Below, one piece after another: positions 46,431 through 58,110 of a DNA stretch of 64,000 nucleotides. The notes beneath the pieces are model-generated. The model was not told where the DNA came from and searched no databases. It saw only the letters and a program-made list of their open reading frames with translations. Within the stretch, counting starts at the first letter, position 1. Every line of letters starts with the position of its first letter. This DNA is from Crotalaria pallida. Lineage: Eukaryota; Streptophyta; Magnoliopsida; Fabales; Fabaceae. The DNA is taken from positions 83,719,001 to 83,783,000 of the forward strand of contig CM075656.1 of NCBI GenBank assembly GCA_037953625.1, read 5' to 3'. The position numbers and the translations under genes are program-made.

Positions 46431-49400
46431 CACTAGTACATATCAGTCATTTCAGACCGGTTCCGCACCCCATTTCAGACTGGTTTTTAACCAGTCTCAA
46501 AAGTGGCGATCTTATTGCTTTGCCTTTAAATAAGACTGGTTCCGAACCGGTCTGGTTACCAACTAAACAGACCGGTTTCCAACCGGTCTGAAAATGAAAA
46601 ATAACCGGTTTCTATATAATTATGAACCAGTCTCATTGAACATTTTTAACCGGTCTCTATTAAAAGATGAACCGGTCTCATTGAGCATTTTGAACCGGTC
46701 TGAAATTTTAAAAATAACCAGTCTGATTGATATTTTAAACCGGTCTGAAAATTTAAAAATAACCAGTTTGTTTGAGCATTTTGAACCGGTCTGAAAATTT
46801 AAAAATAACCAGTCTGATTGAGCATTTTGAACCGGTCTGAAAATTTAAAAATAACCAATCAGATTTAGCATTTTGAACCGATCTCAATTAAATTTTTAAC
46901 CAGTTTCATTGAGTGTTTTGAACCGGTCTTATTTAGTATTTTTAACTAGTCTCAATTAAAAAAATACAGGAATATAATATATAATAAAACTAATAAATAA
47001 TAACTAGATGCTAAAGTTATATTATAAAAACCACGTAATATATATGTAAGTATTTGTACTACAGTTTTGATCAACGCCAAGTACATTCCTATGACATAAC
47101 ACTAGGAAACTAACATAAGCTACACAAAACGAAAAAGCCGGCCTCTACACATTTCTATGCCCAGTGAAACTAACATAAACTACACAAAATGAAAAAGCCG
47201 GCCTGTAACTGAAGAACATTAATTCTTGCAAAATTCCAAAATTCCAAAAGTGAGAAAATCAGCCACTGCCTGATAGCACCTGCAAAAAATTGCATCCTAT
47301 TAGATTCATAATTCAATCTTATACAAATCATGCAAAAGGAAAAAAAAAATCCCAAACTACTTAAAAACATGCCATTTACAACTCCATTTTGCAGAAAAAG
47401 AAAAATGTTCATTGACATCCATAATAGCAAATTCCAAAGTGGCACCAATCTACCCTCAGACACACAGCGTCAGGACACTAATGACTAACTTCAAATCCCT
47501 TAAAAAAGTTCCCTAACCATTTAGCCCATGCAAAATGTATTGACATGCAACTTGTCTGAATAAATATTAAATACCTTATCATTTTCTTATATATTTTACA
47601 ATATATCTGTTAAAGTGAATTTAGTATTAGCCACCCAATATATGTACAATCTTACTTTATACATATAGTAATATATTCTTTTTGAACAAAAAAGATTTAT
47701 ATTAGAACTACTGTGATTCAGCTTCCTTGCTAAAGGTAAGCTTTCATAGTTTAACTCATTGGGAATAGCAAAACAAAACTCTTCATTCTTTCCTGAAAAC
47801 AAATGTGATTCACAAGCAGATCAAACTAAACTATGATTCAAGATAACTGTGGAGTCCGGCTTTAATTTCAGAGGCAATTCAATGACATAGATGCATAAGC
47901 ACATGTTCATATTCACTGATCATAATTGGATGACAGAGCTGGATAGAAGTTTTCAGAGGTAGGTTATGTTCTTTAATAATTAAAATAAACAACCTAACGT
48001 TACAGCTGAGAGGTATGCTTCTTATAAGCAGAACGAAATGAACACAAGCTAACACAAAATGGCAGAAAAGAGAGAGTACTACCCTATCTACAGTCAATAC
48101 AGTGAACCTAAAAAGCATTTATGTTTTGGGGGAAACCCATGAAACACATATATAACATCAGCTCGCAAGCTTTTGCACCAAAAGAAGTTATGAACCAGAA
48201 AAATGTATAAAAAGAATGTTATGAATTATGATAACACTAGCAAGAATGCACACATATGCCAATGCATCTCAGCATCAGCATAGATAATATTTAATCAGTG
48301 CACATCTACTAGTGTTTATATAACAAAACTGCACACAAAAATAATCATCTTCACTGATCGACCCTAAAACATCATCAACAACAGAGACACTTTCAAAATA
48401 AATATTGATTCAGTGTCCAAACTAAAGTTGCAAAAATAAGAGCTTGAATAACACTTGAAAATAATCCAAGGAACATGGCAGATAAAGGGACTACTAGAAG
48501 CATTAATCACTAAAGAAACAAGAAGAACAACTACTAAATCATCAATAATTGACAACTGAAAATTAATTTATAACTGGACTCGATCACATAAATTTGCAGA
48601 AAAGAAAATGTCATGCACATCACCTCACAGTAACAAATGAGCAAACACAGATTGCCTCAGAGTTAGGTTTGACTAAGATACATAATAACACACCCGCCGC
48701 CCAAAAAAAATGATAGAAGATGAAGAAAAATTAACGAGACAGGCAATTTGTTCCTTGTCACTGTTAGAAACACGTCAAGATTAAATGATCACAAAAAGTA
48801 GGTTCCATGTCAAAACACAAACAAGATTAAATGAAAAACGTTCATTTACACTCGGCCTGAAAATTACACATTTTCTACTACTCATTCAAAATGTAAAGTA
48901 CTCATCATAGTCTCAAACAATTTATAATGCTGAATCAAATACTACTCAAGTCTGAAAAAAAAAATAAAAGAATAGTTGCACACTCTATTTCATTCTGTTA
49001 CATTTTATTTTACAAATATAATTTTTGGCTCATTTTAATTAAGTGTAAAGAAAGTGCCTCCAATAAGGAATTGAACCTTAATCATAGGACTTCATAGATT
49101 AACAAGGAAATAACTTACAGAGGTACGTTACTCAAAGGAAACTAAATTTAAAATAGATAGCTTAACTACATTGTCCACCCATACTCAGTATAGTACATTA
49201 GAAAATATAGTTCCTCAAGCTTTATAAGCATAGACACAACACATCTAGAGATTGGTAGTCACACATGTAATAACAAGATACTTTTCAATTATACAACTTT
49301 ACAAGCATATCTATAAGAAAAATGACTATCAATTAAAAAAAGAAACACGAGACAGCACCAGAGCTCCTTTAGGTGTATACACTAATACACCAACCAAATT

Positions 49401-51176
49401 TATGGAGCAAAGTTTAAGAAAAAGAACCAAGCCATATCTTAGTCCAAATTGAAACAGTATTACAAGAGAAATAAACAACACACTGATAGTGTAAACCAAA
49501 CATCAATATGCAATAAGAAGAGCACATCAGGGAGGTAGGGGAAGAGAGAATTAAGCAAAATCTGAAAATTTTGTAAAAACTTCTATCTAAAGAGTTAAGT
49601 GTGCCTAACGATATCAGCTTTGGGCTGTAGAGAATTTTAAAGTAGGTACTCCACTGTCCTGCTTACTTCTTCATCAGATATCAGCAAAAGTGATCCTACT
49701 TTCACTTTCAATGACATTAACCTAACAAAGCATTGAACCAAGATTTGAGAGAATTAGAACACATTTTAATGCATATTCTGAAAAACAAGATTTGATAATT
49801 GACAAAAAAAATGACATAATGATGCATACATTTCATGAGCAAAATGGAAACAGAGAGCAGTAAAACCATGCTAAAGTTACTGACATTTAGTATCAAAGGG
49901 CATCTAAAGAGAGTGTTTTTTTCTTTACATTAGCGATCACTTGCAACCAGCTAACAAGGACTAAAGCATCCTTTAGTAAGTATAAATAACTTTTGGCATC
50001 AATATTTACTTCTTTGAGAAAAGGAAAAATGCAAGCAGATGATCCAGCTGGTAACACTACTCATTTGGAGGACTAAATCGACAATTTACTCTTTAAAAAC
50101 CCATGTATGGTGCAGCTCATCTTCACATAGTCTAATTTCATAATGTAACTCAAATGACTTTCGGAACAAAAACACAAGGGCATGAGTTTACCATGAATCC
50201 ACTTGAAACCAAAGCTGCATCATACAAAAGATCAATAGCAAAAGCAAAATAATAGAAGGAAAAAACAAAAAGCAACTGGTTTGAGCATTTTATCAAACAG
50301 GTGAAAGACACATATGAGTTTGGCAAAACATAGACGAATTGAAAGAAAGATGAAGAGTCCTGACCTGACAGCAAGCACCAAAATGACACTGCTGCTGCTG
50401 AAAATGCAGACAAGAATGGAACCAGTTCTATCTAACACTGCTGCTGCTGCGGTTCGAGAAAAAAGAAGAAGGCTGCTGCTGGTTCGAGAAAACCGGTTCG
50501 ATCTGGTTCGGTCCTGGCAGAAGAAGGCTGGCGCTGGATCTGGTTCAGTTCGATCTGCTGCTGCTGCTGGACGGTGACGGTGGCGCGGTTGCGGATGTGG
50601 AGGAGGCGCGGCGGGTTGCTGCTGCTGCTACGTGGTTGCGGTTCGTTCTACGCACGTGGGTAGCAGAGAAGGGTACGTGGTTGCGATTCCTTCTACCATG
50701 ACGGTGGCGCGGCCGCGGAGTGGAGGAGGGTACGTGGTGGCGCGGCCGCGGAGTGGAGGTGGGAAATTGGTGGCTCTTAGACGAAGAAGAAGGGAATTAG
50801 GTTTTGGCTGGAAGAAGAAGTGTGCGCGTACTATAAATTAATTTTTTAGACTGGTTGTCTAAATGAACCACTTTCATTTGAACTTAATGTCAATTCCAGA
50901 TCGGTTCAGCATGGAACCGGTCTAAATAAAAAGTCTAAAGAGACTGGTTTCTTAATTTGTACTAGTGTATGAGACTGGTTCCGTTTCGCACGGAACCAGT
51001 CTAATTTTAACAAAAGACCCAAAAAGAGACTGGTTCCTTGCCAGTCTTATTTAATATATTTTTAGACTGGTTATACAAAGTAACTAGTCTAGTTTTAACA
51101 AATGTCCATTAAGAGGCTGGTTCCGCACGGAACCGGTCTGTTTCAACTGGTCTAAAATGTGTTTTTTGTACTAGTA
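46431..51176. mobile_element. CACTA (EnSpm-like) transposon, non-autonomous
   Basis: The 4746-bp element starts CACTAGTACA and ends TGTACTAGTA, one base off the perfect inverse. Flanks CTA and CTC may be a decayed 3-bp duplication. Both ends carry the dense subterminal motifs expected of the superfamily, variants of AACCGGTC and GACCGGTT, at about 46445-46965 and 50850-51165. No transposase-like frame was found. The interior (47000-50850) is AT-rich, with an abruptly GC-rich block at 50440-50820. A perfect inner terminus TGTACTAGTG lies at 50958-50967. Confidence 0.85.
50380..50835 (-). other. GC-rich, gene-leader-like block inside the CACTA element
   Basis: The block is rich in CTGCTG repeats and GCGGCCGCG, unlike the AT-rich DNA around it. 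On the minus strand a TTTATAGTA is followed by a pyrimidine-rich leader with possible donor GTCAGG-type sites. This looks like a 5' UTR or first exon and may be a captured host gene fragment. No protein family was recognised, and the frames here are low-complexity Ala/Arg-rich. Confidence 0.35.
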
Positions 51177-52894
51177 CTCAGGAACTGGGTTAGTGGATTT
51201 TGATGAGTAATCACTTGATTAATCCAAAATTCGCCACGATTACTGCATGGGATGAGTGGAAATACACGCGTCCATCTGCATGTTCATCTAATTTGTCTAT
51301 AAATAGTGGAATTGCTGAAGAATCAAGGGTTGATTGCTGCAATTCTTGTTGAAGAAGGGTAATTAGAGTTCCAAATTCGTTATGAGCAATTCGTCTTCTT
51401 CTTTGAGAGTTAGAGAGTGAAACACACCTTTCTGGAAAGCTTAAATCAAGAGCTTTCCAGTGATATACACCTTGTAAGTTGAGTGTTCATGTGGGTGGAG
51501 GAATCAAGCTTGGAAGCTAAGAGTTTGAGTCTGAGTTCTCTGTTGTTCTGGTTCTGGAAGCTGAATTCCAGATTCGATTTTGGTAAGCATAGTTAACCTT
51601 TAAGTCTCAAACCTTTTTGATTCTCTAGTGCATGTTACCTATATTGAGTCCTAATTGGTTTTCCCAATTTCTTTGGCCAATTGCTATGTCAAATCTTCTG
51701 GTTTTTGGACCCTGTCAAACCTGTTGTGGATTGAAAATGAAGATTGTGGATTCTGGGGAAATCTGGCAAATTCCAGTGATTAGATTCATCAAGCACGAAC
51801 CTAAGGTAAGGGGGAAGCTTACTATTTGCTAGAATGAGAATAAATTGTGGTAGAATATAGGATGAGTCACCAAGAGCCTCAAAGGGCATAAGTTGAAATG
51901 GTTAAATGGCTTGGAGGCCAATTTGAGCTCAATTGATGTTTTGAGCAATGTTATCTGAATGCATGCAAGCTATGTTGATGTTGATTTCATGACTTACTTG
52001 GATATTATGTGAATTGATGCATTAAGTTGTGAAATATGTGCAATTTGTGTATCCAAATTGAATGCATGCAAGATAGATATGTTTCTGTGTTTAAACATAT
52101 TTATTTAAGGTATATGTACTCTGTTAAAGGTTGAAATTTGGTTAGATTTGAGTAGTGAAGAGAATGGTTTGTTAAAACTCATGTTTTACTGTCAGACTGC
52201 ATAATCTAACCGGTTACTCGATATTCGTAACCGGTTAGACCCTGTTAAAATGCAAAAGAAAATAAGTTTACAAAATCAGCATTGTGGTCTTATAAATCCT
52301 ACTCAAATCTAGGCCTTAATTTCATGGAAAACAATCTGAAAATAAGTTGATTTCACGGTTATAGTTCATATTGCAGTTAAGGAGTTAATACCTTAAGGTA
52401 ATGAGATAGTTTCAAGAGGAAATTATACTCATTGGACAATGAAATGTGATTTAGACTTTTGAATGATATAAACACTGGTTTTGAGGTATAAACATTGTTA
52501 AACTGGTTTATGGATTGGGTAGAGAATTCAAGAAAAAAGATTTTCTGAATTACAATGGTAAACAGTTCAGGTCTGTAATTCTAACCGGTTAGCCTGGAAC
52601 CGTAACCGGTTAGTACCTGAATCTGAAAAATAAAAAGTTAAGTTTTTGAAATGCCATTGTTTATGATCTCCCAATCTAAGCCTAGGGGCATGTTTTTGAG
52701 ATAATTCAAAGGAGAATTTTGTGTCAAAGGTTATACCTCAAATAAATCATTCAAAAGAGAAATTGGAATATTTCTAAATCACAGTAATTAATGGAAAGAC
52801 CAACCTTAGTAATTATGTATGCGATGCATGCATAGAGAAAGGTGATGAAATAGGTTGGCAATGATTGTTTGTGATGTTCGGGGTACACGACCCT

Positions 52895-53541
52895 GTACTC
52901 TAGGAGTACTAAACTGATGCAACCAACTTGATGACACATTCTAGGAATGTGGCCATTGTCTGAGACATGGTTTCTTGGACACGTTCTGGGAACGTGATGC
53001 ACACTCTGGGAGTGGTGCTTGATTTTATTCCAAGTATGGTTTGCGATACGTTCTGGGAACGTATGTGAGTGTTCTGGGAACACATTGGTTTAATAATAGA
53101 ATTAAACATAAAAACCAACCTTAATGATTGTGCATTCATATAGAATGGAAGTTTGGTTGGTAGGAACGCTTATCATATTCTGGGAATATGAGGAGGGTAC
53201 TCCGGGAGTACCAAATTATAACCTACTTGATGACACATTATAGATATGTGGCCAGTGTCTGGGACCTGGTTTTATACGTTCTGGGAACGTATGTTAGTGT
53301 TCTGGGAACACATTGATATGCAACCTACTTGATGACACATTATATATATGTGGCCAGTGTCTGGGACCTGGTTTTATGCGTTCTGGGAACGTGGTGCACA
53401 CTCTGGGAGTGGTGCTTATTATTCCAAGTATGGTTTGCTACACGTTCTGGAAACGTGGTGCACACTCTGGGAGTGATGCGTATTATCCAAGTATGGTTCG
53501 GCATTACGTTCTGGGAACGAATGTCGGTGTTCCGGGAACAC
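52895..53541 (+). repeat. Cluster of covarying palindromes, right LTR copy
   Basis: It has the same hairpin series as the left LTR, with an additional ATACGTTC/GAACGTAT and GTGTTC/GAACAC pair near 53274-53310 that is deleted or damaged on the left. Some units carry single arm mismatches (CATTCTAGGAATG near 52940, GTTCTGGAAAC near 53447). Confidence 0.85.
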
Positions 53542-54245
53542 AACGGTGTATTGGATGGACGTCCAAGATGGACTTTTAGAGGCCTCAGTTGTGGAAGGAA
53601 ATCATGCATCATGCCGCCTGCATTGAAAGAATTATTATGATTAACCGGGTGTGCTCATATGATTATGCATCATGATTTGCTATATGTTAACTTGTGGATA
53701 TTAGTTTTATTCTCATTTGATTATGCGAATATGTATAGCTAACCCCCATGCCCTTATTAGGTGTTGATCGTGCATCTAGCTTGCACAAGAATCTGTAAAG
53801 GGAGATGTCCCTTAGGTACATGCAGAGTGTAGAAAGTGTGGGTTGGGAACCCGTTGTGCAGATATCGAGGATCCGGCCAGATGGATATTTGGACAAGGGA
53901 CCAGTGACCAGCTCTATAACATCTTTATTTTTAATAGTATTTATATGATACACATTTTGAAAGAAGTATCATAATATGAACCTGGTTTCATAATAATATT
54001 TATTTGGAATCCATGGACTTGTTACACTTGATATATTTTGGGCACAATACGATTACTTTACTATGTTTCCGCAAACTCGGATTTTGGTTAGTCAACCTCA
54101 TTTCAAATCAAGTGGTTGTGAAAATGAATTTTCAAGGGAAGGGATACTTATTATTTTCAGAACTTTTTCCAACTATAACAAGTCCAAGTATTCATGAACT
54201 TATTACTTTTCTTACAAAGTAAGATGATATACAAGGAATGTTACA

Positions 54246-54342
54246 TGCTCCATTCACATGCGTCTCGGGAACGACTCGAACCCGCGACCACATGCTTAAG
54301 GGACACAAGCCCCTTCGACTTTTGTCAGCCTCTACTGTTAAC
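54246..54342 (-). mobile_element. Partial tRNA-derived SINE next to the right LTR
   Basis: On the minus strand there is a box B-like GGGTTCGAGTC, with the text ending in ATGGAGCA at the LTR border. The SINE at 37307-37503 also has ATGGAGCA at the corresponding place. The element therefore appears to be cut by the LTR insertion. Box A is weak. A tRNA gene is not supported because the cloverleaf does not close. Confidence 0.45.
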
Positions 54343-56432
54343 TTTAAATATTAGTACTATAGTATTTCCTCCATTATTTAACTAGAGTACACAACCACTT
54401 TATTAAGATATTTTTAAGAATAATTGTATAGAGAATAAAAAATTATTTAAATTTTGTTTATAGTTGAAACCACTGATAAAATGATTTTATTTGTTTATAT
54501 TTGAGGAGTACTATACTTCTTCCTATCTGAAATGTAAAATGTTTTTGTTTTATTTCTATTTTTAATTTCAATTTTTAATAATATTTAATGTTCTTTTTAT
54601 AATTTTTTTTAGAATTTTAATAATAATTATAAAAATAATTAAAATATATTAAATATTCATATTTACAATATCAGTTATAACACTAATTTATTTTTTCAAT
54701 AAACATAAAATTTTCATGTAATTTTTTTTTTTAAAGATGAAAAGGAGTACGGCACTGTAGTATATTCAAAACTGGGTGAGCAAGTAAAAAATAAAACAAA
54801 AGGGGAAAAAGCTGGACTGACACAGGTTGGGGTTAAAAGCCAGAAAGGTGTTAGAATAAGAATGTGGAGTGGATGGAAGGCAAAAAAATCCAAAAACCCA
54901 GAGAGTTGAAAGGTATGGGCCCCACGTTAATAGATCCAAATGTTGCTCAGTTGAATCCTTCAAACTTCAAACAAATCCAACCACGGTCCATCCTCTACCC
55001 ACCATTTCCTGTTTCCACGTCCACCCATTGATTTTACATTATTTTTTTGAATATTATTATTGTACTACTTGTTTTCTAGTAGTAATATTCTTATTTTCGC
55101 CGACACAAGTATACACACAGTCTCTCATAAATTATTATTCAATTACTTGATGTAATTTTCTCTCGTAAAAAAATACATTAATTAACTTAGTTAATATTGT
55201 TATCCATAATTATAAATAAATATTTAGCACTTTCTTCATTCTAAAAAAGTTAATAAAAATTTTAAAAAAAATTATTGTCTCAAATTAAAGTTAAAATAAT
55301 GAATAAAAAATGAAAAATTGTATCTTTTTTAATATGATTGGATAATCAATTAAAAATATATTAAATAATATTGTCAAAAAGATATATTAAATAATTGGCT
55401 TAAAAGACAATATGAAATACTTATCCCATAATTTTATCATTTTTTTTTTCAAAATTTAACCAATTTTTTAAGATGAAAAGAGTATATATGAATAAAGTAA
55501 GGGGTGCTTTCCATTTCCTAATGCTTAAGTTCTTAAAAGTTGAACCCGAATAAATTTTAGGTTTTTTGTCATCTTTAATAGAGGCCAACTTGTCAAGTTT
55601 GGGGTCGATTGGCTTATATTATACTATAAAAATTGGTCCTGAGCAATTTGCAAAATCGATACAATATCAGGTTTAAGTAGATGTTTTTTTTGCTTGAATT
55701 ATACCTAAATTTTGTTTCGGCTTTATTCGATAATGATCAAAGTTCGGAGTGGGCAAGCCCAAAGTCGTATTATTGTTCGAATGATGACCTATAGCTCTAA
55801 AGCATATGTTAAAAATACTTAAAAGTCAAAATCTGCGTACTAATCATTAAAAAAAAAATCAACAAACAATTTGTTCCCATATTATATAATAAAAGTTAAA
55901 TTTCGGACATCACAGTTATATAAAACTAATTGTGGTGGATACTATTAAAATTTAGATTTTTTTTCAATAAAAAAAATTCGATTTTCTTAACTATGTGACG
56001 TTAAAGAAAATATGTTTGTATTGAAACATTAGATATATAATATATTAAAAGTAGCGAGTTTAATTTTCTAATATTTCTTTTTTTTATTTTTGACCTTTTA
56101 TTTTCATTTAAAGTTGAGGATAAACAAATTCTTAATTTCTTTTTTGTTTTCTAAATTACTGCATCAATCCCAAAAAGATATATATTGAGTATTCGAACAA
56201 ATAAGGAAATATATTTTTAATATTTTGTCTAACAAATTAATCAACCATTAATAGTCTAATGCATAATTTATTGATTAGTCAATCACACATCATAGTATAC
56301 AACTTTTAAGCATTTTCATTTATTATTAAAACTTTATTTTGGGGTTTTTTTTTATTAATTTTTTTACCTTCTTTTTGATACGAATGAAATATATCATATG
56401 AGACATATTAAAAAATTTATATTAACTAAATA

Positions 56433-56718
56433 CTCCTTCCGGCTTGAAATATAAGAAAAAAACATTCTTCTTTTGGTTTAAAATATAAGCAAAATTAGCC
56501 AACTTTCTTAAATTTTTATTTTATTCTCAATGCAACTTTCTTAAAACATTCTTAGAAAATTGTTACAGTATCTTATTTAATTTTTGTTTCATTCTTAATG
56601 CAACTTTCCTAAAATACCTTTATTCTTTTATAAATTTTAAAAAATTAAATACAATCAACTAACCTCCTTAATAAACGTAAAATTAGTTAAAGTTGCTTAT
56701 AATTTGAGCTGGAGAGAG
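56433..56718. mobile_element. Stowaway-like MITE
   Basis: TA flanks (56431-56432 and 56719-56720) enclose inverted ends starting CTCCTTCCGGC and ending GCTGGAGAGAG. It is related to the fragment at 20625-20800. Confidence 0.7.
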
Positions 56719-57023
56719 TATGTATTAAAAATTATAAATTCTCGAAACTGATTTATCCAACATGTTATTCCTATTTTTTAACATATTTTTTCCTTTCCGT
56801 GAAGATAAGCATTCGAAGTGGACTTATGCGCGAATTAAAGAAGTTAGTTAATATTATTAGTGATATTGAAATTGATAATATTAGATATACTTTTTCAAAA
56901 TTATCATTAAAACTCTAAAAAATATTGAGTAAATAAATATGTTAATTAATGCAACTAAAAATTGGTCAACTATATACTTATTAAAAAATTAAGATACTCC
57001 TAATATCTAGTGTTTATATGGTA

Positions 57024-57086
57024 CTCCCTCCGGTTCTTATTATAAGTCTCATTTCTCTCGGTGTTTATAACAAGAACTAGATGGAG
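57024..57086. mobile_element. 63-bp Stowaway-like hairpin remnant
   Basis: TA-flanked, with ends CTCCCTCCGGTTCTT and AAGAACTAGATGGAG inverted to each other. Almost the whole element is terminal repeat, so it is a minimal deletion product. Confidence 0.65.
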
Positions 57087-57422
57087 TACATAGCAACAAT
57101 GAGGGAATGATAGGCTTCAAAACACATTGTATTAGGGAAAAAAACAAAAAACTTATACACCTACTTTATCTTATTTATTTTGTTCGACCTTTAAGGTCTG
57201 GACACATAGATTAAGAAATTATTGATTATTGTAAGTTTTATGTGTACTTTGTTTAAAATGTCTGTCTTTGATCCTTATTGAAAATTGTAGTAACATTTAA
57301 TTTTTATTAGAAAATGTGTTCAATAATTAATGTATAATTAGAGACGAGAAAAATGATAAATTATAATTAATGAGGAGTAAATGAAATAATTGAATAAATA
57401 GTTAAAATTCGAAAAAGAAATA

Positions 57423-57689
57423 CTCCCTCCGTCCCTAATTATAAGGCCCTCTTAACACTTTTATTTTGTCCCTATTTATAAGGTCCTTTACCAATTTTCA
57501 ATGAGTATTAATTATTTTTTTCCACAAACACCCATATTTATTTAACACTTTTTAGATTCCCAATAATATTAATAAGGGTAATTTTGAAAATACATATCAA
57601 AAGTTCACATTTCCAATACAATTAACTAAATTATTCCACTTTCTTAATGGACGTGAAATCTTCCAAGATATAATTAGGGACGGAGGTAG
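57423..57689. mobile_element. Stowaway-like MITE
   Basis: TA duplicates at 57421-57422 and 57690-57691 flank inverted ends CTCCCTCCGTCCCTAATTAT and TAATTAGGGACGGAGGTAG. This is the classic plant mariner-derived MITE form. Confidence 0.85.
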
Positions 57690-58110
57690 TATGATTTATG
57701 TATTAGTAAAATCGTAAAAAACAATAGATATAAAATGAAAAAAAAAATGTAAAAGTCGAAACAAAAAGGAAGAAAGGGAGTATATTAGTAGTATTTTGCG
57801 AGTGACTCTCTTTTCTTGTGTTCTTTTTACCCTTCTCTCTCCTCATTACTCCAAGCTTCGAATCTCTCTCTATCTTTTGCTGTCCCTTTCTTTAATGACA
57901 TTGCCTTGTACAACCAGTCGCGATCTGAACCTCAACTACTACTCACTACTTCTACTGCTCTTCCTTCTTTCTTTCTTTCCTTCTACTCTCTCTCTCCCAC
58001 TCCCATTTTCTTCTTCTCTCTTCTTCTTTCCCATTGTATCCATGCTACTCTTGCATGCACTCCTCCACACCTGAACCACACTCTCTGCAACCACCACCAC
58101 TACTACACCA

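Larger units (their letters stand above)
37796..54245 (+). mobile_element. Non-autonomous gypsy-derived element with 3.4-kb LTRs, nested insertions
   Basis: The left LTR (37796-42332, 5' end missing, with a solo LTR inside) is followed by an initiator-Met primer-binding site. Next come 3.8 kb of decayed gypsy sequence, a purine tract and the right LTR (46126-54245, with a CACTA element inside). Without insertions the right LTR is about 3370 bp. The shared 2.95 kb of the two LTRs differ at about 36 sites by eye (about 1.2%) plus a few small indels. The interior has no open frame near gag or pol size. Young LTRs around a dead interior describe a LARD-like element, probably derived from a Tekay/Del-type chromovirus. 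Confidence 0.85.
46126..54245 (+). repeat. 3' LTR of the long-LTR element, interrupted by a CACTA element
   Basis: LTR sequence runs from 46126 to about 46430 and resumes at about 51177. The TATA box is at 51298-51305, and the hairpin cluster at about 52895-53541 contains two more units than the left copy. The LTR ends AATGTTACA at 54245, followed by SINE-like sequence. A target duplication cannot be checked because the left LTR has lost its 5' end. Confidence 0.88.
54343..58110. other. AT-rich spacer with MITEs upstream of the SRF gene
   Basis: No gene is visible. The stretch holds three Stowaway-like elements (56433-56718, 57024-57086 and 57423-57689). The last 300 bp are pyrimidine-rich and form the likely promoter and leader of the receptor kinase gene; apparent Ser/Leu-rich frames there are by-products of CT repeats. 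Confidence 0.55.

Noticed and set aside
50314..50841. Ala/Arg-rich open frames in the GC-rich CACTA block
   Set aside because: Frames follow CTG and GCG repeats and have low complexity, with no recognisable domain.
54246..54342. tRNA gene
   Set aside because: A box B-like word is present, but no cloverleaf closes and no convincing anticodon arm is found. A SINE remnant fits better.
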